Shown piece after piece: positions 49,980 through 57,846 of a DNA stretch of 64,000 nucleotides (the stretch's first letter is position 1; each line of letters begins with the position of its first letter). The stretch is from an uncultured Acidaminococcus sp. (GTDB lineage: Bacteria; Bacillota; Negativicutes; Acidaminococcales; Acidaminococcaceae), in NCBI GenBank assembly GCA_900315205.1, contig OMYF01000012.1, positions 49,736-113,735 on the forward strand. Direction: 5' to 3'. The translations under genes and the position numbers were made by a program. The notes beneath the pieces were generated by a model, which saw nothing but the letters and a program-made list of their open reading frames with translations, was not told where the DNA came from and did not search any database.

Positions 49980-50035
49980 TGGGGCTTTGGGGCTGTGATG
50001 CGTTGATGCTGTGATGCTGTGATGCTGTGGGGCTG
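49980..50035 (+). repeat. Seven tandem 8-bp units
   Basis: Units in order: TGGGGCTT, TGGGGCTG, TGATGCGT, then TGATGCTG three times, then TGGGGCTG. It lies in a 290-base gap between the Fe-S gene and tadA. No coding function is seen. Confidence 0.8.
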
Positions 50036-50120
50036 AGCGGCCGGGCAGTGCGGGTCTCCTTCCTTTGGCATGGAATCCATCCTTTCGGCCGGGCTGGAAG
50101 CCCTGATTCATAAGTATCAG

Positions 50121-50166
50121 AAAAAGGCTGTGAAAAAATGACTGCTCATTTTTTCACAGCCTTTTT
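50121..50166. terminator. Long perfect-stem terminator before tadA
   Basis: AAAAAGGCTGTGAAAAAATGA (50121-50141) pairs with its exact complement at 50146-50166, with T/A runs on both sides. It ends the Fe-S protein transcript and could work both ways. Confidence 0.88.
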
Positions 50167-50239
50167 TGCACGGGCCGCGGGAGTTCCCATCCTTTCCTTT
50201 CTGCGTTATACTGTAAACACGGAGAAGGGAGGGAGTTCC

Positions 50240-50704
50240 ATGAAGGGACTGGCTTCGGCGGCGGACCGGAGGTTCATGCAGGCAGCCCTGCAGGAAGCGG
50301 CCTGTGCCGCACGGGAAGGGGAGATCCCCGTGGGTGCGGTGATTGTCCTCCAAGGAAGGATCGTGGCCCGGGCGCACAACCGGCGGGAACAGGACCGGGA
50401 TGCGACGGCTCATGCGGAGCTCCTCGCCATCCGGGAGGCCTGCCGCAGGCTCGGGCGCTGGCGGCTGACGGATGCCTGCCTGTATGTGACCCTGGAACCC
50501 TGCCCGATGTGCGCCGGTGCCATCTGGAACGCCCGCCTGGGACGGGTCGTCTACGGTGCGCCGGACAGCGCGGCCGGCGCCTGCGGGAGCCTGTTCCAGA
50601 TCCCCCTGCATCCGGCCCTGCACCAGAAAATGGAACTTGTTTCGGGCGTGGAGGAGGAAGCCTGTAAAAAAATCTTGCAAGATTTTTTGAAAGAGCGCCG
50701 TTAA
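50240..50704 (+). CDS. tadA: tRNA-specific adenosine deaminase
   Basis: 154 residues. The zinc and catalytic residues are H58-A-E60 and P87-C88-P-M-C91, as in TadA. It converts A34 to inosine in tRNA-Arg(ACG). The ATG at 50240 follows GGGAGGGAG; a TATACT -10 lies at 50207-50212. The tRNA-Ser promoter lies in its last codons. Confidence 0.95.
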   Translation: MKGLASAADRRFMQAALQEAACAAREGEIPVGAVIVLQGRIVARAHNRREQDRDATAHAELLAIREACRRLGRWRLTDACLYVTLEPCPMCAGAIWNARLGRVVYGAPDSAAGACGSLFQIPLHPALHQKMELVSGVEEEACKKILQDFLKERR

Positions 50705-50715
50705 TATGGTATAAT
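50687..50715 (+). promoter_or_regulatory. tRNA-Ser(CGA) promoter
   Basis: TTGAAA (50687-50692), 17-bp spacer, TATAAT (50710-50715) with an extended TG. The -35 is inside the 3' end of tadA. Confidence 0.85.
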
Positions 50716-50727
50716 CAGCGAGTATGC

Positions 50728-50815
50728 GGATGGGTGTCCGAGTGGTCGAAGGTGCTTGACTCGAAATCAAGTATACCGCAAGGTATCGTGGGTTCGAATC
50801 CCACCCCATCCGCCA
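50728..50815 (+). tRNA. tRNA-Ser, anticodon CGA
   Basis: 88 nt with CCA encoded. The acceptor GGATGGG pairs with CCCATCC; the discriminator is G as required for serine. The anticodon arm is CTTGA-CTCGAAA-TCAAG with anticodon CGA (codon UCG). A long variable arm (TATACCGCAAGGTATC) marks a class II tRNA, and the T-arm is GTGGG-TTCGAAT-CCCAC. alr follows closely without a terminator. Confidence 0.97.
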
Positions 50816-50843
50816 ATTTTATAAAAGAACGGTGGCACGGTCT

Positions 50844-51992
50844 ATGAGAGCAAGAAATGTCTGGGCGGAAGTCGATTTGTCCGCCATTGCCCATAATGTC
50901 CAGGTGACACGGAAAGTATTGAAGCCGGATACGAAGATCTGTGCGGTTGTCAAGGCGGATGCCTATGGCCACGGGGCTGTCCCTGTTGCCACGGCAGCGC
51001 TGGCCGCGGGAACGAGTTATCTGGCTGTTTCCATTACCCAGGAAGCCATTGAGCTGCGCGAAGCAGGGATCATGGCGCCCATCCTGATCCTGGGGACGAT
51101 GACGGAAGAACATGAAAAAGCCATCGTCGATTACAACATCACACAGACGGTCTATGATCTCCAGGTGGCGCAGGAACTTTCCGCTGCAGCAATGCAGGAG
51201 AACAAGACGGTCAAGGTCCATCTGGCCGTCGATACGGGGATGAACCGCATCGGCTGCCGCGTCGAAGAGGCCGCTGATCTGGCGGAAGCCATCAGCAGGC
51301 TGCCCCATGTCCAGCTGGAAGGGATGTTTTCCCATTTTGCCAGCGCGGATGAGAGCGACAAGTCCTTTGCCATGCTGCAGTACAGGCGGTTCAAGCAGGC
51401 CGCTGATGAAATCGCGGCAAGGGGCATCGACATCCCCCTCAAGCATATCGACAACAGTGCCGGGATCACGGAGATGCCCGGTACGGAATTCAATATGGTC
51501 CGGCAGGGCATTACCCTTTACGGGCTGTGGCCTTCCTCGGAAGTGCTCAGGAATCTCGATATCCGTCCGGCCCTGAGCCTCAAGGCGGAAGTCGTTTTCG
51601 TCAAGGATGTGCCGGCCGGTGAAAAGATCGGCTATGGCTGTACGTATGAGACACCGAAACCCATGAAGATCGCCACACTGCCCCTGGGCTATGCGGACGG
51701 TTACAGCCGGGCCTTGTCGAATAAGGGATATATCACGATCCGGGGATACAAAGCCCCCATCGTGGGCCGCATCTGTATGGACCAGTTCATGGCGGACGTC
51801 TCCAATGTGCCCGATGTCCACAAGGGGGATGAGGCAGTCATCTTCGGCCCCGGCGGTGTGTCCCTCGAGACCATTGCCAAATGGGTGGGGACGATCCCCT
51901 ATGAGCTTATGTGCCTGCTCAGTACGCGGGTCCCGAGAAAGTACACGTATCAGTACACGATCCGCCACTATGTCAACAACCGTTTTCAATAA
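50844..51992 (+). CDS. alr: Alanine racemase
   Basis: 382 residues. The PLP-binding Lys is in AVVKADAYGHGA (near residue 38); the second-domain features GYADGYSR and GRICMDQFMADVS are present. It converts L- to D-alanine for peptidoglycan. The ATG at 50844 has GGTGG eight bases upstream; GTG 50832 is an alternative. Confidence 0.96.
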   Translation: MRARNVWAEVDLSAIAHNVQVTRKVLKPDTKICAVVKADAYGHGAVPVATAALAAGTSYLAVSITQEAIELREAGIMAPILILGTMTEEHEKAIVDYNITQTVYDLQVAQELSAAAMQENKTVKVHLAVDTGMNRIGCRVEEAADLAEAISRLPHVQLEGMFSHFASADESDKSFAMLQYRRFKQAADEIAARGIDIPLKHIDNSAGITEMPGTEFNMVRQGITLYGLWPSSEVLRNLDIRPALSLKAEVVFVKDVPAGEKIGYGCTYETPKPMKIATLPLGYADGYSRALSNKGYITIRGYKAPIVGRICMDQFMADVSNVPDVHKGDEAVIFGPGGVSLETIAKWVGTIPYELMCLLSTRVPRKYTYQYTIRHYVNNRFQ

Positions 51993-52046
51993 AAAATCCC
52001 ATATCCAATAATTGAGAAGCATTTCGTAGAAAGGCAGCAGAGAAGC

Positions 52047-53447
52047 ATGGAAAAGTACAATCCGGTCACACCGGAAATCATTGCAAGACTGAAGGAAATT
52101 GCAGGAGAGAAGAATGTTATCACGGACCCGGACGGTCTGGAAACCTACAAGACGGACCAGGAAACGGATCCCCGGCTGTTCCGCACGCCGGAAGCCGTTG
52201 TGGCACCGGAATCGACTGAACAGGTGGCGGCCATCATGAAACTGGCCAATGCCTGCGGTTTTCCTGTGACGCCGCGCAGCGGCGGCACCAGCGTGTCCGA
52301 CGGGGCCATTGCCGTCTGCGGCGGCATCGTCCTTTTGATGGAGCGGATGAACAAGATCGAAAAAGTGGACCCGGAAGGTATGTACATGACCGTCCAGGCC
52401 GGTGTGCGCACCCTGGATGTGCAGGAAGCGGCGAACAAGGTGGGCATGTTCTATGCCGGTGATCCCTGCAGTGCCGACAGCTGCCTCATCGGCGGCAATC
52501 TGGCTACGAATGCCGGCGGCGACAAGGCTGTCCGCTACGGGACGACCCGCAATCAGGTCCATTCCATCGAGGTCGTGCTCCCGACGGGGGAAATCGCCCA
52601 TCTGGGAGCCCGGACCAAAAAGAATACGACGGGTTACTGCCTGGATCAGCTGGTCCTTGGCAGCGAAGGGACACTGGGCATCATCACCCGGGCAGTCCTG
52701 AAGCTCCTGCCGCGGGCTCCGTACCGCTCCGATATCCTGATGATCTTTACGGATACGCGCAAGGCTACGAGCATCGTCCCGATCCTGCTGAAAGCAGGGC
52801 TCAACCCGACGAGCGTGGAATTCATGGACAACGGCTTTGTCCGTGCGTCCAGCGACTATTCGAAATTCCATCTGAGCCATTATGAGGATGGGGCGTACGT
52901 CATCCTGACCATCGAAACCTTTGACCAGGATGAGATGGACAAGAAACTCCTCAAAGTGGATGAGCTGGCCCGGCAGCATGGGGCCGTGGAAGTATCCCTG
53001 GCAGACGACAGGGTCTGGACGATCCGCAAGAACTGCCTGGAAGGGACGCGGGTCCTGAGCCGCGTCTCCACTTCCGATGATTTTGTGGTGCCCCTTGACC
53101 GCATTTCCGATACCATCATGGATCTGTCCACGCTGGCACAGGAGTATCCGTTCCGGATCTTTACGCTGGCCCATGCCGGCGACGGGAACCTGCATTTCAA
53201 CATCCTGAAGGGAGATCTGTCCGATCAGGAATGGGAAGACAGCCTGAACAGTTTCCATGCGAAGGCATACCGCTATGTCTACGATCAGGGCGGGCTCCTG
53301 AGCGGCGAACACGGCATCGGTGCCAAAAAGATCCGCCAGCTTGCAGCCTATTCCGATCCAGGTCAGATGCTCATGATGACGACGATCAAGAAGGCGCTGG
53401 ACCCGCTGGATGTCCTGAATCCGGGCAAGGTCATCGCCAGATACTGA
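52047..53447 (+). CDS. FAD-linked oxidase, GlcD / D-lactate dehydrogenase type
   Basis: 466 residues. The FAD-binding (FAD_binding_4) domain contains PVTPRSGGTSVSDGA and GGNLATNAGGDKAVRYGTT; the C-terminal FAD-oxidase domain ends HAGDGNLHFNI and GGLLSGEHGIGAKK. It oxidises a D-2-hydroxyacid such as D-lactate or 2-hydroxyglutarate, passing electrons to a flavoprotein (in anaerobes often EtfAB in a bifurcating complex). No partner genes flank it. Confidence 0.92.
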   Translation: MEKYNPVTPEIIARLKEIAGEKNVITDPDGLETYKTDQETDPRLFRTPEAVVAPESTEQVAAIMKLANACGFPVTPRSGGTSVSDGAIAVCGGIVLLMERMNKIEKVDPEGMYMTVQAGVRTLDVQEAANKVGMFYAGDPCSADSCLIGGNLATNAGGDKAVRYGTTRNQVHSIEVVLPTGEIAHLGARTKKNTTGYCLDQLVLGSEGTLGIITRAVLKLLPRAPYRSDILMIFTDTRKATSIVPILLKAGLNPTSVEFMDNGFVRASSDYSKFHLSHYEDGAYVILTIETFDQDEMDKKLLKVDELARQHGAVEVSLADDRVWTIRKNCLEGTRVLSRVSTSDDFVVPLDRISDTIMDLSTLAQEYPFRIFTLAHAGDGNLHFNILKGDLSDQEWEDSLNSFHAKAYRYVYDQGGLLSGEHGIGAKKIRQLAAYSDPGQMLMMTTIKKALDPLDVLNPGKVIARY

Positions 53448-53468
53448 AAAAGAAGTCAGGAAAATCCA

Positions 53469-53512
53469 AAAGCGTATCCATTTCCTGTTCCATGGGGGTG
53501 GATACGCTTTTT
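53469..53512 (+). terminator. Terminator after the GlcD-type gene
   Basis: AAAGCGTATCCA (53469-53480) pairs with TGGATACGCTTT, followed by TTTTT. Confidence 0.85.
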
Positions 53513-53527
53513 CAGGCTGGCAGGCCA

Positions 53528-53583
53528 AAAACAAAAAGGACTGCGGAACACACCGCGCATTTGCGGCGGTATCTCCACAGTCC
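53528..53583 (-). terminator. Terminator of the tRNA-Ser/SRP RNA transcript
   Basis: Minus strand GGACTGTGGAGATACCGC pairs with GCGGTGTGTTCCGCAGTCC, followed by TTTTTGTTTTT. Confidence 0.85.
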
Positions 53584-53611
53584 CAGCCCTGTTTCCTCAG
53601 CGGGCTGCAGC

Positions 53612-53708
53612 AGCAGGCGTCCCTGCGGCACACAAGGCGGTCTGCTTATTGCTGCTTCCTTCCGGACCTGACAAGGTTCACAGGACCTTATTGCGCAGGA
53701 CCTGCCCC
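53612..53708 (-). ncRNA. ffs: Signal recognition particle RNA (4.5S type)
   Basis: The minus strand contains the universal SRP domain IV sequence GTCAGGTCCGGAAGGAAGCA (Ffh-binding loop), flanked by complementary arms (GGCAGGTCCTGCG near the 5' end and CGCAGGGACGCCTGC near the 3' end). Together with Ffh it targets membrane proteins. The ends are approximate; the primary transcript reaches the terminator at 53528. It lies just downstream of tRNA-Ser(GGA) and was probably made from the same promoter. Confidence 0.93.
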
Positions 53709-53764
53709 TGCAGTCCGCTGAAAAAACAAGGGAAAATAAAAGCCGCTTTCGCGGCGTGATTACG

Positions 53765-53854
53765 TGGCGGAGAGTGAGGGATTCGAACCCTCGATACGGG
53801 AACCCGTATACACGCTTTCCAGGCGTGCTCCTTCAACCACTCGGACAACTCTCC
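53765..53854 (-). tRNA. tRNA-Ser, anticodon GGA
   Basis: 90 nt including an encoded CCA. The acceptor GGAGAGT pairs with ACTCTCC; the discriminator is G. The anticodon arm is CACGC-CTGGAAA-GCGTG with anticodon GGA (codons UCC/UCU); a long variable arm is present and the T-arm is GAGGG-TTCGAAT-CCCTC. Confidence 0.97.
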
Positions 53855-53919
53855 AGGTTGAAAAGATTGAAACAATTATTCAATTTTTCGCAGTCCACAC
53901 AAAAACAACTGCGAAAACT

Positions 53920-53948
53920 AGTATATAGGATTCGACCGGACTTGTCAA
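53920..53948 (-). promoter_or_regulatory. tRNA-Ser(GGA)/SRP RNA promoter
   Basis: Minus strand TTGACA (53948-53943), 17-bp spacer, TATACT (53925-53920). The 5' leader contains an exact TTTTCGCAGT/ACTGCGAAAA inverted repeat (53885-53894 with 53908-53917). Confidence 0.9.
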
Positions 53949-53957
53949 GAAATTATA

Positions 53958-53987
53958 TTGAATTTTTTCATATAAACACGGTATAAT
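53958..53987 (+). promoter_or_regulatory. dnaX promoter
   Basis: TTGAAT (53958-53963), 18-bp spacer, TATAAT (53982-53987), divergent from the tRNA promoter. Confidence 0.75.
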
Positions 53988-54042
53988 ACGGAAGTGACCT
54001 TCTTAAGCGGCCAAAGCACAACTTGCGGAAAGGATGGGATCC

Positions 54043-56001
54043 ATGGCTTACGTTGCACTGTATCGCTCCTGGCGTCCCCGGGATTTCAGCGAAATCGTGG
54101 GGCAGGATCACATCAAGACAGCTTTGACCAATGCCCTGGAAACGGGCAGGATCTCTCATGCCTATCTTTTTACAGGGCCGCGCGGCACCGGCAAGACGAG
54201 TACCGCCCGGATCCTGGCAAAAGCGCTGAACTGTGAAAAAGGGCCCACCATCCATCCCTGCAATGCCTGTACGGAGTGCCGGGAAATTTCCGAGGGGACA
54301 TCGGCTGACGTGATCGAGATCGATGCGGCGAGCAACCGCGGGATCGATGAGATCCGCCAGCTGCGGGATCAGGTCCATTTTGCCCCTGTTTCCGGGCGCT
54401 ATAAGATTTACATCATCGACGAAGTCCACATGATTACGCCGGAAGCATTCAATGCGCTGCTGAAGACACTGGAGGAACCGCCGGAACACGTCATCTTCAT
54501 CATGGCGACGACGGAACCGCAGAAGGTCCCTGTCACCATCCAGTCCCGGGTCCAGCGCTATGATTTCCGCCGCGTGTCCGTGGATGAAATTGCATCTCAC
54601 CTTGCAAAAGTTGCCAGAGGCAGCCAGATCGAGGCGGATCCGGAAGCACTGCGCCTCATCGCAATCCAGGCCGACGGCGGTCTGCGGGATGCGGTGAGCC
54701 TGCTGGATCAGTGCAGTGTGATGGAAAGTCCCATTACGGCCCGGACCGTCCGGCAGGTCCTCGGCTCCGTGGGCAGGGAGACACTGCGCGCTCTGGTGGC
54801 GGCTGTGGGAAAGAAAAATCTGCCCGAAGCACTCGATCTGCTGACCCGGCTGACGGACGAGGGCAAGGATGTTGCCCAGATCCTGACAGAACTGATGGAG
54901 TACCTGCGGGCTCTCCTGCTCTTCCAGGCGGATCCGGCCTATCAGGAAATCTATCTGACGGATACGAGGGAAGCGCTGGAACCGCTGTCCGCTCTGTTCA
55001 CACGGGACCGGATCCTTGCGGCAACGCAGCGGATCCATGAAGCTTTCCAGGCGGTCAAGGTGTCCACCCGCCGCAAGATCGTGACAGAGCTCTGTCTTTT
55101 TGATCTGTGCCGGGAGACGATGCCTTCTGTCACGGCCCTGATGGACCGTGTCGCAGAACTGGAGGAACAGGTCCGTGTGCTTTCGCAGGGAGGCAGTCTG
55201 CCGGGCACTGGAACGGTTCCTGTCAAGGCAGAGGCTGCACCCCGGCCGGCTTATGGCAGGACGCTGCCGCCGGAGCCTCCGGCACCGGCAAAAGATGCAG
55301 CGCCGGAGGCGGTGAAAATGCAGCCTTCTGCCGGATTTTCCGTACCCGCTGCTCCGCCCGCCGGCACTCCGGCGCCCGCCGCTGCCTCTGCACCCGCTGT
55401 GCAGCGTGCGGCTGCTGCGGCGTCCGCAGCAGTGGCTCAAAAGCAGAAAGCACCGCACGCGGCAGCGCTCCCGGGCGGGCTTGCGGCAGGCCAGAAACTG
55501 TGGCGGTATGTGTATGAGGGGCTGAAGAAGCGGGGCAAACGGACTTTCCTTGCCTATGCGGAAATGGCCCGCGTCATGGCTTTTGACGGACAGAAACTGA
55601 CTGTGGGCGTGACGACCCATACGGGCAGGGACCGCATCGACGAACCGGATTTCCGGAATCTTCTGCTGGATATCCTGAAAGAAGCGACGGGAAGAGATCT
55701 CGACCTGCAGGTCATCCTTGCCGAAGAAGGAAGCCAGGCGCTGCGCCGGGAAGCTCCGGACCGGACCGCGGCACCCCGCAGCAAAGTGCCCCCGGAGATG
55801 CCTGCAAAGCCGCCGGAGACGCATTCCATCCTGGCTGCGGAGCCTGCAGCTTTGCCGCAGGAAGAAGTCCGGAAGGCGGCAGCTTCCCGGAACGAAGCAG
55901 CAGCCCGGACGGAAACCGCCCCGCAGGAGCAGGAAGAACTGCCGGAAACGGTCAGGAAGGCACTGCAGGTCTTTGGCGGAAAAATCGTCCCGGAATCGTA
56001 A
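54043..56001 (+). CDS. dnaX: DNA polymerase III subunits gamma/tau
   Basis: 652 residues. The AAA+ clamp-loader module has Walker A GPRGTGKTST (residues ~45-54), a four-cysteine zinc site (CEKGPTIHPCNACTEC), a DEVHM Walker B and the SRC-type QSRVQRYDFRR. An Ala/Pro-rich low-complexity linker (~380-480) precedes a C-terminal domain. The ATG at 54043 lies nine bases after GGAAAGG; ATG 54034 is less well placed. It leads the dnaX-ybaB-recR-bofA cluster. Confidence 0.96.
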   Translation: MAYVALYRSWRPRDFSEIVGQDHIKTALTNALETGRISHAYLFTGPRGTGKTSTARILAKALNCEKGPTIHPCNACTECREISEGTSADVIEIDAASNRGIDEIRQLRDQVHFAPVSGRYKIYIIDEVHMITPEAFNALLKTLEEPPEHVIFIMATTEPQKVPVTIQSRVQRYDFRRVSVDEIASHLAKVARGSQIEADPEALRLIAIQADGGLRDAVSLLDQCSVMESPITARTVRQVLGSVGRETLRALVAAVGKKNLPEALDLLTRLTDEGKDVAQILTELMEYLRALLLFQADPAYQEIYLTDTREALEPLSALFTRDRILAATQRIHEAFQAVKVSTRRKIVTELCLFDLCRETMPSVTALMDRVAELEEQVRVLSQGGSLPGTGTVPVKAEAAPRPAYGRTLPPEPPAPAKDAAPEAVKMQPSAGFSVPAAPPAGTPAPAAASAPAVQRAAAAASAAVAQKQKAPHAAALPGGLAAGQKLWRYVYEGLKKRGKRTFLAYAEMARVMAFDGQKLTVGVTTHTGRDRIDEPDFRNLLLDILKEATGRDLDLQVILAEEGSQALRREAPDRTAAPRSKVPPEMPAKPPETHSILAAEPAALPQEEVRKAAASRNEAAARTETAPQEQEELPETVRKALQVFGGKIVPES

Positions 56002-56184
56002 AGCGGTCCTGCGGACCGCATCGGACTGACAGATACAAATACCGGCAGCAGTACTGAAAAAATCCCGGACGGGACGTTTTCAGCCGCTGCGTGATCCGGA
56101 GCCGCCCACCGTTCCGGACTGCCTGCCAGGGCGGGCGTGGACCGGACGCGGGGGCTCCCGGAAGAAAAAAAGGAGGAAATGATC

Positions 56185-56517
56185 ATGTTTAAAGGCGGAA
56201 TGGGAATGAACAATATGCAGGGCATCCTGAAAAAAGCACAGAAGATGCAGAACCAGATGCTCAAACTCCAGGAAGAACTGAAGGAAAAAACTGTGGAAGC
56301 CACAGCGGGCGGCGAAGCGGTCAAGGTCGTCGTCAATGGCAATAAGAACATCGTCAGCCTGACCCTGTCCCCGGATGCGGTCGATCCGGAGGACGTGGAA
56401 ATGCTGCAGGATATGATCGTGACGGCCATCAATGACGCCATGAAGAAAGTCGATGCCATGACGGAGTCCGAGATGAGCAAGGTCACGGGCGGCATGAAAC
56501 TGCCGGGAATGTACTGA
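56185..56517 (+). CDS. ybaB: YbaB/EbfC nucleoid-associated protein
   Basis: 110 residues. The Met-rich N-terminus (MGMNNMQGILKKAQKMQNQMLKLQEEL) and core (VKVVVNGNKNIVSLTLSPDAVDPEDVEMLQDMIVTAINDAMKK) are typical. It binds DNA as a tweezer-like dimer. The ATG at 56185 lies eight bases after AGGAGG; ATG 56179 is too close. The 180-base gap before it holds one GCGGTCC/GGACCGC hairpin (56003-56020). Confidence 0.95.
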   Translation: MFKGGMGMNNMQGILKKAQKMQNQMLKLQEELKEKTVEATAGGEAVKVVVNGNKNIVSLTLSPDAVDPEDVEMLQDMIVTAINDAMKKVDAMTESEMSKVTGGMKLPGMY

Positions 56518-56524
56518 GCCGGCC

Positions 56525-57121
56525 ATGCGTATGGTAAAATCCCTGGCCCGGCTGCACGAACAGCTGAGGAAGCTGCCCGGCATCGGGTCGAAAACGGCGC
56601 TGCGCCTTGCCTACCATGTCCTCGACATGGATGAAAGAGATGTGCAGCAGCTGGCTCAGGCCCTGCTTGACGTCAAGACGCGCGTCCATCTGTGCGAAAC
56701 GTGCTTCAACCTGTGTGAAGGCACGCAGTGCGAGATCTGTGAGGACAAGGAGCGGGACCGCAGCCTCATCTGTGTCGTGGAACAGCCGCAGGATGTGGCT
56801 GCCATGGAACGGACGAAGGGTTACAAGGGCCTGTACCATGTCCTGCACGGTGTGCTGTCGCCTCTGGACGGCATCGGTCCGGATCAGCTCAAGATCCGGG
56901 AACTGATGCGGCGGCTCCAGGACGGACAGGTCAGGGAAGTCATCCTGGCCACCAATTCCGATGTGGAGGGGGAGGCTACGGCAGCTTATCTTGCCAACCT
57001 GATCCGGCAGACCGGGGTGCGGGTCAGCCGCATTGCACACGGGCTTCCCATGGGCGGCGACCTTGAATACGCGGACGAACTGACCCTGTACAAGGCGCTC
57101 GAGAACCGCCGCGAGCTGTAG
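56525..57121 (+). CDS. recR: Recombination mediator RecR
   Basis: 198 residues. An HhH motif (LRKLPGIGSKTALRLAYHVL), a C4 zinc finger (CETCFNLCEGTQCEIC), a Toprim domain (ICVVEQPQDVAAMERT) and a Walker-B-like C-terminus (GGDLEYADELTLYKALENRREL) are all in order. It works with RecF/RecO in gap repair. Confidence 0.97.
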   Translation: MRMVKSLARLHEQLRKLPGIGSKTALRLAYHVLDMDERDVQQLAQALLDVKTRVHLCETCFNLCEGTQCEICEDKERDRSLICVVEQPQDVAAMERTKGYKGLYHVLHGVLSPLDGIGPDQLKIRELMRRLQDGQVREVILATNSDVEGEATAAYLANLIRQTGVRVSRIAHGLPMGGDLEYADELTLYKALENRREL

Positions 57122-57176
57122 GCGGGCATTGCGTGCCGCATGCTGCAGGCTTTAAGGTTCAGAAAGGCAGAAAAAA

Positions 57177-57422
57177 ATGGAAGTATGGCTTTTTGGAGGG
57201 ATTGCCCTTATCGGGCTCCTCATCATCGTGAACTTTTTTTCGTTATCCATCAAACTGCTCTGGAACGGCATTGTGGGTATGGTACTGCTGTGGCTTTTCA
57301 ACATGGTGGGCTCCATTGCCGGCCTGCATCTCCAGATCAACGCCATTACGGCCCTTGTGGCAGGCTTTTTCGGCGTTCCCGGCGTGATCCTTATGCTGCT
57401 CTATCAGATGCTGAGCAAATAA
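57177..57422 (+). CDS. bofA: BofA-family membrane protein
   Basis: 81 residues, almost all hydrophobic, with two to three membrane segments and the family sequence LLWNGIVGMVLLWLFNMVG followed by ITALVAGFFGVPGVILMLL. In Bacillus, BofA inhibits the SpoIVFB protease during sporulation. Its place after recR is conserved, even though no sporulation gene is seen here. It ends 1 base before the next start. Confidence 0.85.
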   Translation: MEVWLFGGIALIGLLIIVNFFSLSIKLLWNGIVGMVLLWLFNMVGSIAGLHLQINAITALVAGFFGVPGVILMLLYQMLSK

Positions 57423-57423
57423 G

Positions 57424-57822
57424 ATGAGCCATTTTCAAAAATCGGACAGTGAGCGGGTACGGATCTTCTGCTATCTCATGATCGGCGGGACGGCGGCGCT
57501 CTTTGAATGGAGCCTGGTCTATCTCTTTGCTGTCGTGCTGGGCTGGAACTATCTTTTTTCGACGGCCCTGGCCTACCTGTGCTCCACGGTCTGCCATTAT
57601 ATCGCAACCAATATCTTTGTCTTTGACAGCGGCGTCCGCTACGGGAAGAAAAAGGAATTTTCCCTTGTGCTCCTCGTTTCCACGCTGGGTCTTGTCTTCA
57701 ACGTCCTGCTCATGCGCCTGTTCGTCGGTGCCATGGGTTTTGGCGTCATGCCTTCCAAAGTGGCAGCATCCGCCCTTGTGACGATATGGAACTACTGCTC
57801 CAGGAAAAAATGGATTTACTGA
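57424..57822 (+). CDS. GtrA-family membrane protein
   Basis: 132 residues with four membrane segments; the GtrA pattern (IFCYLMIGGTAALFEWSLVYLF; CHYIATNIFVF near the middle; AASALVTIWNYCSRKKWIY at the end) is clear. GtrA proteins help move lipid-linked sugars for cell-surface glycans. It overlaps or abuts bofA and precedes two envelope genes, so it may belong to a surface-polymer set. Confidence 0.87.
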   Translation: MSHFQKSDSERVRIFCYLMIGGTAALFEWSLVYLFAVVLGWNYLFSTALAYLCSTVCHYIATNIFVFDSGVRYGKKKEFSLVLLVSTLGLVFNVLLMRLFVGAMGFGVMPSKVAASALVTIWNYCSRKKWIY

Positions 57823-57846
57823 TAAAGGAGTTACTGGATTTATATC

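Noticed and set aside
53965..54042. A longer dnaX N-terminus
   Set aside because: The region carries the dnaX promoter, and the ribosome site fits the ATG at 54043.
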